Shown piece by piece: positions 43,081-51,697 of a stretch of 64,000 nucleotides of DNA (the stretch's first letter is position 1; every line of letters starts with the position of its first letter). Below the pieces are notes generated by a model that was not told the DNA's origin, searched no databases, and saw only the letters and a program-made list of their open reading frames with translations. Origin of the DNA: Solidesulfovibrio carbinoliphilus subsp. oakridgensis (GTDB taxonomy: Bacteria; Desulfobacterota; Desulfovibrionia; Desulfovibrionales; Desulfovibrionaceae); assembly GCF_000177215.2 (NCBI RefSeq), contig NZ_CM001368.1, forward strand, positions 2,978,017-3,042,016, read 5' to 3'. Both the position numbers and the translations under genes were made by a program.

Positions 43081-45030
43081 GTGCGGCGTTTTTCCTTCGT
43101 CAACTGGACTCTGGCGGCGCTTGTGGCCGTGGTCCTGGCCGTCGGCCTGGCCGGCGTGGGCCGGGCGGCCGACGTGTCCGCCGGCTACCAGTCCGCGGTC
43201 CGGCAATTCGAGCGGCTGCGCGACGACCCGGCCTCGGCCGGCCGGCGCGACCTGTGGAAGGCCCTCGACGCCAGGCTCGCCGCCCTGGCCAAGGCGGCCG
43301 GCCAGGACAGGCTCGCGGCCAGGATCCTCTACTACCAGGCCTGGACCAACGCCGAGCTGGCCGACCGCTCCTACCTGGACGCGGACTACGAGGCCGCGGC
43401 CGCACTGTACGGGCGCGCCGCCGCGGCGGATCCCAAAAACGCCTGGGCCGACGACGCGCTCCTGCGCCGGGCGGTCCTTCTGAAGGAGCGTCTGCAAAAG
43501 CCGGCCGAGGCCCGGGCCGACCTGGAGACGGTGGTGCGCCGCTATCCCAAGGGGGACATGGCCGCCCGGGCCGCCGCCCTGCTGGCCGGCCTGGACGCCC
43601 CGGCCGCGCCGGGGAAGGGCCAGGACAAGGCGGAAAAGGCCGCGCCGGACAAGGCCGCCCCCGTTGCCCCGGCCACCTCGGCCCGGCCGGCCACCCTGAT
43701 CCGGGCGGCCGTGGCCGAGAGTTCGACCGGCGGCCGGGTGACCCTGACCTTTGACCGGGAAACGACCTACCGCTACCAGCTTCTGGACCAGAAGCGGGCC
43801 AGCGGCGAACCGGTCAGGCTCCTCTACATCGACTGCGACAACACCCGCACCGGGGAGGGCCTGCCCTCGGAAAAGCGGTTCGAGAAGGGCGCGGTCTCGC
43901 GGCTTCGGGCCGGCTATTTCACGCCCGAGACCGTGCGCGTGGTCCTCGAACTCGACGACGTGCGCCAATACGAGCTCCACGCCGAATCCTCGCCCTTCCG
44001 GGTGGTCCTGGACCTGACCGGCGCGCCCGCCGGCCAGGAGGCCGGCAAGGCTCCGGAGTACCGGGCCGAAGCGAGCCGCCGCAAGGAAGGCGGGGCTTCG
44101 AAATCCATGGACTGGCTCGGCAACCTCTTTCATGGCGAAGAGGCCTCCGGCCCGGCGCCGCCTTCCCGCAAGGGCCAGGCCGCGTCCGGCGGCGGACCCG
44201 CGGCCAAGGCCCGGCCCGCTCCGTCCGAACCGGCCCCAGGCGCTTCGGCCTCCGGGGGGGGCGCGGACCCGGCCAAGGTCCGGCTGCGCCTGCCCACCCT
44301 GCCGGACGGCAGACCGAGGGGCGGCAGTCTGGTCGAGCAGTTCGGGCTGTCGGTCAAGACCATCATGATCGACCCCGGCCATGGCGGCAAGGATCCGGGG
44401 GCCCAAGGCCTTTTCGGGGTGACCGAAAAGGACGTGAACCTGCAGTTCGCCAAGGTCCTCGGCGAGGCCCTGCGCAAGAACGGTTTCAACGTCCTCTACA
44501 CCCGCACGTCCGATGTGTTCATACCCCTGGAAACCAGGACCGAAATGGCCAACACCAAGGGTGCGGACCTCTTTGTCTCCATCCACTGCAACTCCCATGG
44601 CGAGGCCGAGTCCTCGGGCCTCGAAACCTATTCCCTGAACCTCGCCACGTCCCAGGACGCCGTGCGGGTGGCCGCCCGGGAAAACGCCGCTTCCCAGAAA
44701 AAGATCAGCGATTTGCAGGCCATCCTCACCGACCTCATGCTCTCGGCCAAAACCGCCGAGTCCAAGGATCTGGCCCGGCTCGTGCAAAAGCGGGCCCTGG
44801 GCGGTCTTCGCGGCCGCTACGCCACCCGGGACCGGGGGCCCCACGAGGCGCCCTTTTTCGTCTTGATCGGCGCCAACATGCCGGCCGTGCTGGTGGAACT
44901 CGGCTACGTCACCAATCCGGACGAGGCCAGGCGCCTGACTTCCGACACCTACCAGCAGGCCCTGGCCCGGGGCATGGCCGACGGCATCGCAGCCTACAAG
45001 AAACGCATCGAACGCTACGCCAACCTCTAG
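43081..45030 (+). CDS. N-acetylmuramoyl-L-alanine amidase with AMIN domain
   Basis: Periplasmic zinc amidase of 649 residues that cleaves peptide side chains from septal peptidoglycan. Signal peptide about 1-29 (AALVAVVLAVGLAGVGRAAD), a TPR-like helical region with Ala/Asp repeats (30-175), an AMIN domain (about 200-320; VTLTFDRETTYRY, VRVVLELDDVRQYEL), an Ala/Pro linker, and an Amidase_3 domain (about 420-645) with zinc ligands in IDPGHGGKDPGA, VSIHCNSH and the catalytic Glu in VLVELGYVTN. The start is GTG 43081. The long N-terminal TPR-like part is more than in AmiC of E. coli (417 residues) and recalls deltaproteobacterial amidases. Confidence 0.93.
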   Translation: MRRFSFVNWTLAALVAVVLAVGLAGVGRAADVSAGYQSAVRQFERLRDDPASAGRRDLWKALDARLAALAKAAGQDRLAARILYYQAWTNAELADRSYLDADYEAAAALYGRAAAADPKNAWADDALLRRAVLLKERLQKPAEARADLETVVRRYPKGDMAARAAALLAGLDAPAAPGKGQDKAEKAAPDKAAPVAPATSARPATLIRAAVAESSTGGRVTLTFDRETTYRYQLLDQKRASGEPVRLLYIDCDNTRTGEGLPSEKRFEKGAVSRLRAGYFTPETVRVVLELDDVRQYELHAESSPFRVVLDLTGAPAGQEAGKAPEYRAEASRRKEGGASKSMDWLGNLFHGEEASGPAPPSRKGQAASGGGPAAKARPAPSEPAPGASASGGGADPAKVRLRLPTLPDGRPRGGSLVEQFGLSVKTIMIDPGHGGKDPGAQGLFGVTEKDVNLQFAKVLGEALRKNGFNVLYTRTSDVFIPLETRTEMANTKGADLFVSIHCNSHGEAESSGLETYSLNLATSQDAVRVAARENAASQKKISDLQAILTDLMLSAKTAESKDLARLVQKRALGGLRGRYATRDRGPHEAPFFVLIGANMPAVLVELGYVTNPDEARRLTSDTYQQALARGMADGIAAYKKRIERYANL

Positions 45031-45046
45031 CCCCCAAAGCACCCCC

Positions 45047-45733
45047 ATGCCCGAAACACACGCCGACGAACGCCTCATCGTGGCCCTGGACGTGCCGACC
45101 GCCGCCGAAGCCCTGGAACTGGCCGACCGCCTCGCCCCCCATGTCCGCTTTTTCAAGGTCGGGCTCCAGCTCTTCCTGTCCGCCGGCTTTGCCGTGTGCG
45201 ACGCCCTGGCCAAGCGGGGCCTGAAAGTCATGCTCGACCTCAAGTTCCACGACATCCCCCAGACGGTCGCCCTGGCCACGGGACAATTCGCCGGCCACGA
45301 CATCGCCCTGGCCACGGTCCACGGCTATCCGCAGGTGGTGGAAGCGGCGGCCAAGGCCAAGGGGGGGACCAAAATCCTGGCCGTGACGGTCCTGACCAGC
45401 CTTGGGCACGACGAACTCCAGCAGTCGGGCTTTGCCGGCTCCCTGGCCGATCTCGTGCGCCTGCGGGCCGTGACCTCGCTCTCGGCCGGGGCCGACGGCA
45501 TCGTCTGCTCGCCGCTCGAAACCGCGCTTTTGCGCAAGAACCTCGGGACCAAGCCGCTTATCGTCACCCCGGGCATCCGGCCGCTCGACAGCACCCGCGA
45601 CGACCAGACCCGCACGGCCACGCCGCTGGCCGCCGTCTCGGCCGGGGCCAACCACATCGTGGTCGGCCGCCCCATCACCAAGGCCCTGGACCCCGCCGCC
45701 GCCGCGAAGGCCATTTTGGAAGAAATCCGGTAG
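45047..45733 (+). CDS. pyrF: Orotidine-5'-phosphate decarboxylase
   Basis: Last step of UMP synthesis; 228 residues. Class I motif LDLKFHDIPQTV (catalytic Lys and Asp) at about 64-75, ALDVPTAAEAL at the first strand, TVLTS, TPGIRP and NHIVVGRPIT at the phosphate site. Follows the amidase after 16 bases. A 48-base palindrome lies just after its stop. Confidence 0.97.
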   Translation: MPETHADERLIVALDVPTAAEALELADRLAPHVRFFKVGLQLFLSAGFAVCDALAKRGLKVMLDLKFHDIPQTVALATGQFAGHDIALATVHGYPQVVEAAAKAKGGTKILAVTVLTSLGHDELQQSGFAGSLADLVRLRAVTSLSAGADGIVCSPLETALLRKNLGTKPLIVTPGIRPLDSTRDDQTRTATPLAAVSAGANHIVVGRPITKALDPAAAAKAILEEIR

Positions 45734-45735
45734 GA

Positions 45736-45783
45736 CCGGGGGGAGGGAACCCCTTTTTGAAAAAAGGGGTTCCCTCCCCCCGG
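45736..45783. repeat. Large palindrome, family 2, copy J
   Basis: Perfect 23-base arms (CCGGGGGGAGGGAACCCC then T5) around GA, 2 bases after the pyrF stop. The C-run is followed by GGACCCCCC, the same ending as the nine-copy repeat. Acts probably as a bidirectional terminator. A near-identical palindrome is at 63957-64000. Confidence 0.88.
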
Positions 45784-45988
45784 ACCCCCCTCCTTCCCCA
45801 AAAACTTTTGAAGGGGTGGATGGGAGCGGGGAAAGCGTGCAAAGGAGGCCGGAGAGGGGTTTTGCCGGATGTGTCGGCTTGAAACGGCGATGCGACGGGA
45901 CCCGAGAGGGGCCGGCGTTCCTGTGGAAGGCGGGACAACGGAGGCAACCGGCCCAGGCCTGTCGGGAAACGACGGCAACGCTCTCCGG

Positions 45989-46243
45989 TCAGCCGTGCCG
46001 GGAGGCGGGCTCGGTCCGGCCGATGGCGGCCAGGGCCGCCTCCCATTCCTCTGGCGGGCAGAGGTCCTTTTCGATGATCTCGAAAAATTCGCCCGGGTGG
46101 AGCACCAACTCGGGCTGCTCCGGGTGCTTACGCTTGAGCCAGGTCGGGGCCTCCCGGGCCTCGTCCACGTTGCCGGCCGTGAAATGCGCGATGGGCGTGC
46201 GGCTGTCCGCCCCGCACTTGTACAGAAGATACGACTTGGTCAT
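45989..46243 (-). CDS. Small hypothetical protein
   Basis: Protein of 84 residues beginning MTKSYLLYKCGADSRTPIAHF. No recognised domain; charged, soluble, two Cys (KCG, LCPPEEW). Supported as a gene by GGGAGGA in front of ATG 46243 and normal codon use. It follows glgP on the same strand (109-base gap) and converges on pyrF. Confidence 0.6.
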   Translation of the reverse strand: MTKSYLLYKCGADSRTPIAHFTAGNVDEAREAPTWLKRKHPEQPELVLHPGEFFEIIEKDLCPPEEWEAALAAIGRTEPASRHG

Positions 46244-46351
46244 GGCGTCCTCCCCTCGGCCCCAGCCGGGAGCGGCCTCTCCCCTGCCGGCCCTCACGCG
46301 GCATCCTGCCGGGGGGCCGGGCAAGAGAATGCCGCATTGCCCCGCTCCCGC

Positions 46352-48820
46352 TTATTTGGGCGGCACGGGCTTTATGCCCCAGATGTCGCGCGCGTATTCC
46401 CGGACCGTGCGGTCCGAGGAGAAATACCCCATGCGGGCGGTGTTGCAGATGGCTTTTTGGGCCCAGACCTCGGGCCGGGAATATTCCATGCCCACGCGCT
46501 GGTGGGTTTCGAGGTAGGGCATGAAGTCGGCCAGGTGCAGGTAGCGTTCGTTGCGGGAGAGAAGCTTCTCGAAGATCCAGTGGAAGGCGGACGGGTCTTC
46601 GGGGGTGAACCGGCCGGCCGAGAGGGCGTCGAGGACCCGGCGGATTTCCGGATGTTTGCCGTAGTATTCCCAGGGGTCGTAGAGGCCGGCCGCGAGCTGG
46701 CGTTCCACTTCCTGGGCCGTCAGGCCGAAGAGGTAGAAGTTCTCCTCGCCGACGGCCTCGCGGATTTCGATGTTCGCCCCATCCAGGGTGCCGATGGTGA
46801 GAGCCCCGTTTAACGAGAACTTCATGTTGCCCGTGCCCGAGGCCTCGGTGCCGGCGGTGGAGATCTGTTCGCTGATGTCCGCGGCCGGGATGAGCTTTTC
46901 GGCCAGGGAGACGCGGTAGTCGGCGGCGAAGACCACTTTCAGGTATTCGGCGGCCTGCTTGTCGGCGTTGATGACCTTGGCCACGCAGCAGATGAGGTGG
47001 ATGATTTCCTTGGCCTCGAAGTAGCCGGGCGCGGCCTTGCCGGCGAAGATGTAGACGCGCGGCTCGGGCGGTTCGTAGCCGTCCTCGACCAGGCGCAGGT
47101 AGTCGTGGATGATGTGCATGACGTTTAAAAGCTGGCGCTTGTATTCGTGGATGCGCTTGGCCTGGATGTCGAAGGCGGCATGGGGCGGCAGGACCACGCC
47201 CGAGGTCTTGGCCACGAAGGCGGCCAGCCGTTCCTTGTTGGCCCGTTTCACGGCCATGAATTTTTCCTGAAAGGCCGCGTCCCCGGCCAGGGGCTCGAGC
47301 TTCTTGAGCTGGTCGAGGTCCATGATCCAGCCGTCGCCGATGGCCTCGGTGATGAGGGCTGACAGGCCCCGGTTGGCCTTGTACAGCCAGCGGCGGGGGG
47401 TGATGCCGTTGGTCTTGTTGTTGAACTTGCCGGGCCAAAGCGCGGCGTAGTCCGGGAAGAGGACCTTTTTGACCAGTTCCGAGTGGAGCTTCGAGACGCC
47501 GTTGACCGAGTGGGAGCCGACCACGGCCAGGTTGGCCATGCGGACCTGCTTGCCGCCCGACTCCTCGATCAGGGACATGCGGCGCAGGGTGGCGTCGTCC
47601 GGGTTGGAGACGATGCGGATTTCGTCCAGGAACCGGCGGTTGATCTCGTAGATGATCTGCAAATGGCGCGGCAGGACCTTTTGCATGAGATCCACCGGCC
47701 ACATTTCCAGCGACTCGGGCATGAGCGTGTGGTTGGTGAAAGACAGCGTCCGGTTGGTGAGGTTCCAGGCCCGGTCCCAGGGCACCCGGCGCTCGTCCAC
47801 CAGCAGGCGCATGAGTTCGGCCACGGCCAGGGCCGGGTGGGTGTCGTTCAACTGGATGGCCGTGAATTCCGGCAGTTCCTCGATGTTGCGGTTCTGCTTG
47901 AGAAAACGCCGGGTGATGTCCCGGATGGCGCAAAAAACCAGGAAATATTCCTGGATCAGGCGCAGTTCCTTGCCGAACGAGATGGATTCGCTCGGGTAGA
48001 GGATCTTCGAGATCAGTTCCGAATAGACCTTCTGGCGGATAGCCTTGATGTAGTCGCCCTGGTCGAAAATCTCCATGTTGAAATTGTCCGTGGACTGGGC
48101 CGCGAACAGGCGCAGGTAATTGACGGTCTTGTCCCCGAACCCGACGATGGGGATGTCGTAGGGCACGCCCATCAGGTCCTGCCAGTCGACCCACAGCGGC
48201 AGGTACTTGCCGTCCGGGCCCTGATGGTCCTCCACCCGGCCGTAGATGGGGATGATGACGGCCTGGTCGCGCCGCTCCAGTTGCAAGGGCATGCCTTCGG
48301 CCATCCAGTAGTCCGGCCGCTCGACCTGGCGGTCGTTTTCGATGCTCTGCTTGAAAAGCCCGAATTCGTAGTGGATGCCGTAGCCGCAGCCGGGCATGTC
48401 GAGGGTGGCCAGGGAATCCAGGAAGCAGGCGGCCAGCCGGCCGAGGCCGCCGTTGCCAAGCGACGGGTCGCGCTCGAACTCGCGGATCTCCTCCAGGTCG
48501 AAGCCCCAGTCCTTGACCAGGGACCGGCAGACATCGTCGATCTTCATGTTGAAGAGATTGTTCCCCAGGCACCGGCCGAGCAGGTATTCGATGGACAGGT
48601 AATACATGCGCTTGGCCCGGGCTTCCCGGTAGCGCATGCGCGTTTCGAGCATCCGGTCCACCAGCCGGTCGCGCAGGGTCATCGAAAGGGCCATGGCCAC
48701 GTCGCGGTGGCCGGCCTCGGAGCAGGGCTTGCCGAGCGAATGGGTGATGTGGTCGCGGATGGAACACGACAGGGAATCGCCTTCAAGGGTTTCGATATTG
48801 CATTTCGCGACTGGCGCCAT
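46352..48820 (-). CDS. glgP: Glycogen/alpha-glucan phosphorylase
   Basis: Releases glucose 1-phosphate from alpha-1,4-glucans; 822 residues, usual length. LGNGGLGRLAACFLDSLATL near 110, LQLNDTHPA-type segment QLNDTHPALAVAELMRLL, and the PLP-binding motif EASGTGNMKFSLNGALTIG with its Lys near 665. Ends DIWGIKPVPPK. GGAGG lies upstream of ATG 48820. Together with malQ in this window it can degrade stored glucan. The first 20 residues carry one Cys and no regulatory extension. Confidence 0.97.
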   Translation of the reverse strand: MAPVAKCNIETLEGDSLSCSIRDHITHSLGKPCSEAGHRDVAMALSMTLRDRLVDRMLETRMRYREARAKRMYYLSIEYLLGRCLGNNLFNMKIDDVCRSLVKDWGFDLEEIREFERDPSLGNGGLGRLAACFLDSLATLDMPGCGYGIHYEFGLFKQSIENDRQVERPDYWMAEGMPLQLERRDQAVIIPIYGRVEDHQGPDGKYLPLWVDWQDLMGVPYDIPIVGFGDKTVNYLRLFAAQSTDNFNMEIFDQGDYIKAIRQKVYSELISKILYPSESISFGKELRLIQEYFLVFCAIRDITRRFLKQNRNIEELPEFTAIQLNDTHPALAVAELMRLLVDERRVPWDRAWNLTNRTLSFTNHTLMPESLEMWPVDLMQKVLPRHLQIIYEINRRFLDEIRIVSNPDDATLRRMSLIEESGGKQVRMANLAVVGSHSVNGVSKLHSELVKKVLFPDYAALWPGKFNNKTNGITPRRWLYKANRGLSALITEAIGDGWIMDLDQLKKLEPLAGDAAFQEKFMAVKRANKERLAAFVAKTSGVVLPPHAAFDIQAKRIHEYKRQLLNVMHIIHDYLRLVEDGYEPPEPRVYIFAGKAAPGYFEAKEIIHLICCVAKVINADKQAAEYLKVVFAADYRVSLAEKLIPAADISEQISTAGTEASGTGNMKFSLNGALTIGTLDGANIEIREAVGEENFYLFGLTAQEVERQLAAGLYDPWEYYGKHPEIRRVLDALSAGRFTPEDPSAFHWIFEKLLSRNERYLHLADFMPYLETHQRVGMEYSRPEVWAQKAICNTARMGYFSSDRTVREYARDIWGIKPVPPK

Positions 48821-48965
48821 GGGGACCTCCGGGAACTCGGGAACAAGGGCTATCGTTACCCTAGCAAAAGCAAACCGCCGTTGTCCAACACGGAAGGCCT
48901 AAAGTAGGGCGTCTCCATGGCCGATAGGTGACGAATACAGCGGATTTTTGTCCTAGGAGGGCACT

Positions 48966-49163
48966 ATGGATGCGATAGGCGGAAGCGGCGCCGGCCAGGC
49001 GGCCGGAGCCCTGCAACAGCAGACGCTCGGCGCCCAGGTGGTGACCGGGACCATCGACAAAATGAACACGGACGCGAACGGCAAGGTCAACCCCGACCAC
49101 GATTTCCAGACCAAAGTCCTCGCCGGGATGGGTATCGGCAAGAATCTCAATACCCAGGCCTGA
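48966..49163 (+). CDS. Small hypothetical protein, Gly/Gln-rich
   Basis: Protein of 65 residues, MDAIGGSGAGQAAGALQQQT then LGAQVVTGTIDKMN. Its length and middle segment faintly recall the small YjfB-type putative motility proteins, but the match is too weak to name. A strong AGGAGG site stands 6 bases before the ATG, and a good terminator follows the stop, so it is a genuine short transcription unit. Confidence 0.7.
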   Translation: MDAIGGSGAGQAAGALQQQTLGAQVVTGTIDKMNTDANGKVNPDHDFQTKVLAGMGIGKNLNTQA

Positions 49164-49189
49164 TCGCCCATCGATACGGATTGCGCCAG

Positions 49190-49223
49190 GGGGCGCGGCC
49201 CGGAATTTCCCGGGCCGCGCCCC
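49190..49223 (+). terminator. Terminator after the small 65-residue gene
   Basis: Arms GGGGCGCGGCCCGG / CCGGGCCGCGCCCC, exact complements of 14 bases with a 6-base loop, followed by TTGCCTTT. It ends 36 bases before dinB, which therefore probably needs its own promoter or readthrough. Confidence 0.8.
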
Positions 49224-49258
49224 TTGCCTTTCCCGGCAAGCCGTCGCATCCCTCTCCC

Positions 49259-50455
49259 ATGGCCCTGATCCTTCACCTCGACATGGACGCCTTTTTCGCC
49301 TCGGTCGAGCAGCTCGACGACCCCTCGCTCCGCGGCAAGCCGGTCATCATCGGCCAGGACCTGCGCGGCGTGGTCTCGGCCGCCTCCTACGAGGCCCGGG
49401 TTTACGGCGTGCGCTCGGCCATGCCCGTGGCCGAGGCCCGGCGGCGCTGTCCCCACGGCGTCTTCCTGTCCGGCAACCGCCGGCGCTACAGCGAAGTCTC
49501 CCGCATCGTCATGGCCACGCTCGAAAACGTCTCCCCCCTGGTCGAGCCGGCCTCCATCGACGAGGCCTACGTGGACGTGACCGGCACCGAGACGCTTTTC
49601 GGCCCGCCCGAAGCCCTCGGCCGGCGGGTCAAGCAGATGGTCCGCGAGGCCACCGGCCTTCCCTGTTCCGTCGGCATCGCCCCCGTCAAATTCATCGCCA
49701 AGATCGCCTCGGACTACGATAAGCCCGACGGCCTGACCGTGGTCTCCGAGGCCGACGTGCCCGTCTTCCTGGCCGATCTGCCGGTCGGCAAGATCCCGGG
49801 CGTGGGCAGGCGGGCCGAAGCCTCCCTCTCGCGACTTGGCATCCGCCGCGTCGGCGACATCCTGGCCTATCCGCCGGAATTCCTGGAGCGCCACTGCGGC
49901 AAATGGGGCCTCGACCTCTACGCCAAGGCCCATGGCCGGGGCAGCACCACCGTGGCCGTGGCCCGCGAAGCCAAGTCCGTCAGCGCCGAGAACACCTTCG
50001 ACACCGACACCGCCGACCGCGAACGCCTGGCTTCCTGGCTTCTCCACCAGTCCGAGCGCATCGGCCGCGAGTTGCGCCAGGACGGCCTCGCCGGCCGGAC
50101 CATCACCCTCAAACTCAAGTTCAACGACTTCCGCCAGATCACCCGCAGCCGCACCCTGCCCGAGCCGATCGACAGCGACGGGGCCATCTTCGCCGCCGCA
50201 ACGGCCCTCCTTGACGCCGAGCCCCTGCCGCGCCCCGTGCGCCTCATCGGCGTCGGCGTCTCCAACTTCGGCCGCGAACCCCGGCAGCTCGGCCTCTTCG
50301 AAAACCCCGACCGGCAGCGCGAAGTCCAGGCCCGCAAGATCGACACGGCCCTCGACGCCATTCGCGGCAAGTTCGGCCGCGCCGCCATCGTGCGCGGCCG
50401 GTTGTTCGATTTCGAGCGGAAGCGGAAGGAGCGAAAAGGCGGCGGTGACGGGTGA
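49259..50455 (+). CDS. dinB: DNA polymerase IV (Y-family)
   Basis: Translesion polymerase of 398 residues. Palm motifs LHLDMDAFFASVEQLDDPSLRG (in part: LDMDAFFASVEQ), metal residues in SIDEAYVDVTGTE, helix-hairpin-helix GKIPGVGRRAEASLSRLG, little-finger domain about 235-345. No clear beta-clamp peptide at the extreme C-terminus; QLGLFENP near residue 343 is the likely clamp-binding motif, with a basic tail behind it. ATG 49259 gives the standard N-terminus; no LexA-type box seen. Repeat copy G follows the stop by 15 bases. Confidence 0.95.
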   Translation: MALILHLDMDAFFASVEQLDDPSLRGKPVIIGQDLRGVVSAASYEARVYGVRSAMPVAEARRRCPHGVFLSGNRRRYSEVSRIVMATLENVSPLVEPASIDEAYVDVTGTETLFGPPEALGRRVKQMVREATGLPCSVGIAPVKFIAKIASDYDKPDGLTVVSEADVPVFLADLPVGKIPGVGRRAEASLSRLGIRRVGDILAYPPEFLERHCGKWGLDLYAKAHGRGSTTVAVAREAKSVSAENTFDTDTADRERLASWLLHQSERIGRELRQDGLAGRTITLKLKFNDFRQITRSRTLPEPIDSDGAIFAAATALLDAEPLPRPVRLIGVGVSNFGREPRQLGLFENPDRQREVQARKIDTALDAIRGKFGRAAIVRGRLFDFERKRKERKGGGDG

Positions 50456-50470
50456 GGGGGAGAAGCGAAG

Positions 50471-50510
50471 AGGCCTCCGGCGGCCGGGGGGCCATCCCCC
50501 CGGACCCCCT
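50471..50510 (+). repeat. Dispersed palindromic repeat, copy G
   Basis: AGGCCTCCGGCGGCC, GGGGGGCCATCCCCCC hairpin and GGACCCCC, 15 bases after the dinB stop, same strand, after a purine-rich linker (AAGCGAAG). Confidence 0.85.
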
Positions 50511-50570
50511 GAAGAGGGCAAGGTGGTGTTTCCAGTGGCGCCTGGGCCGAAAGGGGCAGCGGCAATGCGA

Positions 50571-50600
50571 AAAGCCCGGAAGCGTGTGCTTCCGGGCTTT
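50571..50600. terminator. Bidirectional terminator between dinB and the LysM gene
   Basis: AAAGCCCGGAAGC / GCTTCCGGGCTTT, 13-base perfect arms with GTGT loop. A-tract on the left, T-tract on the right, so it works for either convergent gene. Confidence 0.85.
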
Positions 50601-50655
50601 GATATGTTACTGAGACAGGCGGCGTCCCGCAGCTTTGCCCCCTTTGAACCCATCG

Positions 50656-50698
50656 GGGGGGGGCCGGGGGAATGATTCCCCCCGGCCGCCGGAGGCCT
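50656..50698 (-). repeat. Dispersed palindromic repeat, copy H
   Basis: Minus strand GAGGCCTCCGGCGGCC then GGGGGGAATCATTCCCCC and a G/C-rich end, 10 bases after the LysM gene stop (linker GAAGAAAAA). Copies G and H face each other around the shared terminator. Confidence 0.83.
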
Positions 50699-50708
50699 CT
50701 TTTTCTTC

Positions 50709-51620
50709 CTACCGCCAGGCCTTGTCCTTGCCGGAGTAGCTGAAGATCTCGCGGATGGCCTCGTCCTTGGCCGTGAACGGGCCGGCCAGGGCGGCCTGCC
50801 TGGTCGGGCCGGTGCAGGTGTAGACGCGTTGGATGTAGGTGATATGGCCGACGTAGGGCGTGTGGTCGTACTGGACCCGCTTGACCTCGGCGCCGAGCGA
50901 TTCCCGGATGATCACCCGGTAGGTGGCTTCCCACTGGCCGCCGACCTGCTTGATCTTCTTGCTGGTGGCCGTGCCCACGCCGAGGCGGTCGAGTTCGTCC
51001 ACCCACTTGACGGCATACCGCAGGAATTCGTCGCGGATGGCCTGGGGCACGTCGGTGCTGTTGCCGATGACGCCGGTCTTGCCGAACGACGAACGCATCT
51101 TGTCGTCGATCTCGACGGCCGGGGCCGGGGCGGGGGCCGGTTCGGCCTTGCCTTTCTTGCCCTTCTTGCCGGGAGCGGGCGTGCTGTCCTCGACGCCCGG
51201 ATCCACGGCCTCGCCCTTCTTGCCCTTTTTGCCCTTGGGCTCGGGCTTTTCAGCGGCGGCCAGGGTCTTGGGTTCGGGCGCGGCCTTGGCTTCCGGCGCG
51301 GCCACGGCCTGGGGGGCCGGTTTGACGGCCGCCGGCGCGGCGGTCTTGCCCGGGATCTTGAGCGTCTGTCCGGCCTTGAGCTTGCGGGCATCGGCCATAC
51401 CGTTGGCTTCCAGGATTTCCTTGGAGCCGACGGAAAATTTCTTGGCGATGGCAGCCAAGGTGTCGCCCTTCTGGACTTTGTATTCCAGGGGCTTGGGAGT
51501 TTCCACCGCGAGTTTGGGAGCCGGTCCGTCGGCGGGGTAGACATTGAGTCCCGCCCACAGGGGGCTCGGCGCGGCGAAAGCCAGGAAAGCGAGAACAACG
51601 AGGGGTTTGGCGCTTGGCAT
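50709..51620 (-). CDS. LysM-domain periplasmic protein
   Basis: Secreted protein of 303 residues: signal peptide 1-23 (PLVVLAFLAFAAPSPLWA), LysM domain about 45-90 (YKVQKGDTLAAIAKKF...ANGMADARKLKAGQTLKIPG), a Pro/Ala/Lys linker with repeated GKKGKKG (about 95-170), and a C-terminal domain of about 130 residues of unknown fold (DEFLRYAVKWVDELDRLG, TYRVIIRESLGAEVKRVQY). LysM binds peptidoglycan. It follows the VWA-OmpA gene on the same strand across a terminator. Confidence 0.85.
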   Translation of the reverse strand: MPSAKPLVVLAFLAFAAPSPLWAGLNVYPADGPAPKLAVETPKPLEYKVQKGDTLAAIAKKFSVGSKEILEANGMADARKLKAGQTLKIPGKTAAPAAVKPAPQAVAAPEAKAAPEPKTLAAAEKPEPKGKKGKKGEAVDPGVEDSTPAPGKKGKKGKAEPAPAPAPAVEIDDKMRSSFGKTGVIGNSTDVPQAIRDEFLRYAVKWVDELDRLGVGTATSKKIKQVGGQWEATYRVIIRESLGAEVKRVQYDHTPYVGHITYIQRVYTCTGPTRQAALAGPFTAKDEAIREIFSYSGKDKAWR

Positions 51621-51646
51621 CAGTTCACTCCGTGCAAAAAAGACAA

Positions 51647-51676
51647 GGCCAGACGCCCCAGATGGGGCGCCTGGCC
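51647..51676 (-). terminator. Intrinsic terminator of the VWA-OmpA gene
   Basis: On the minus strand GGCCAGGCGCCCC-ATCT-GGGGCGTCTGGCC (13-base stem, one mismatch) followed by TTGTCTTTTTTGC. Sits 21 bases after the stop. Confidence 0.9.
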
Positions 51677-51697
51677 AGGAAACGGGCTACTTCCCGC

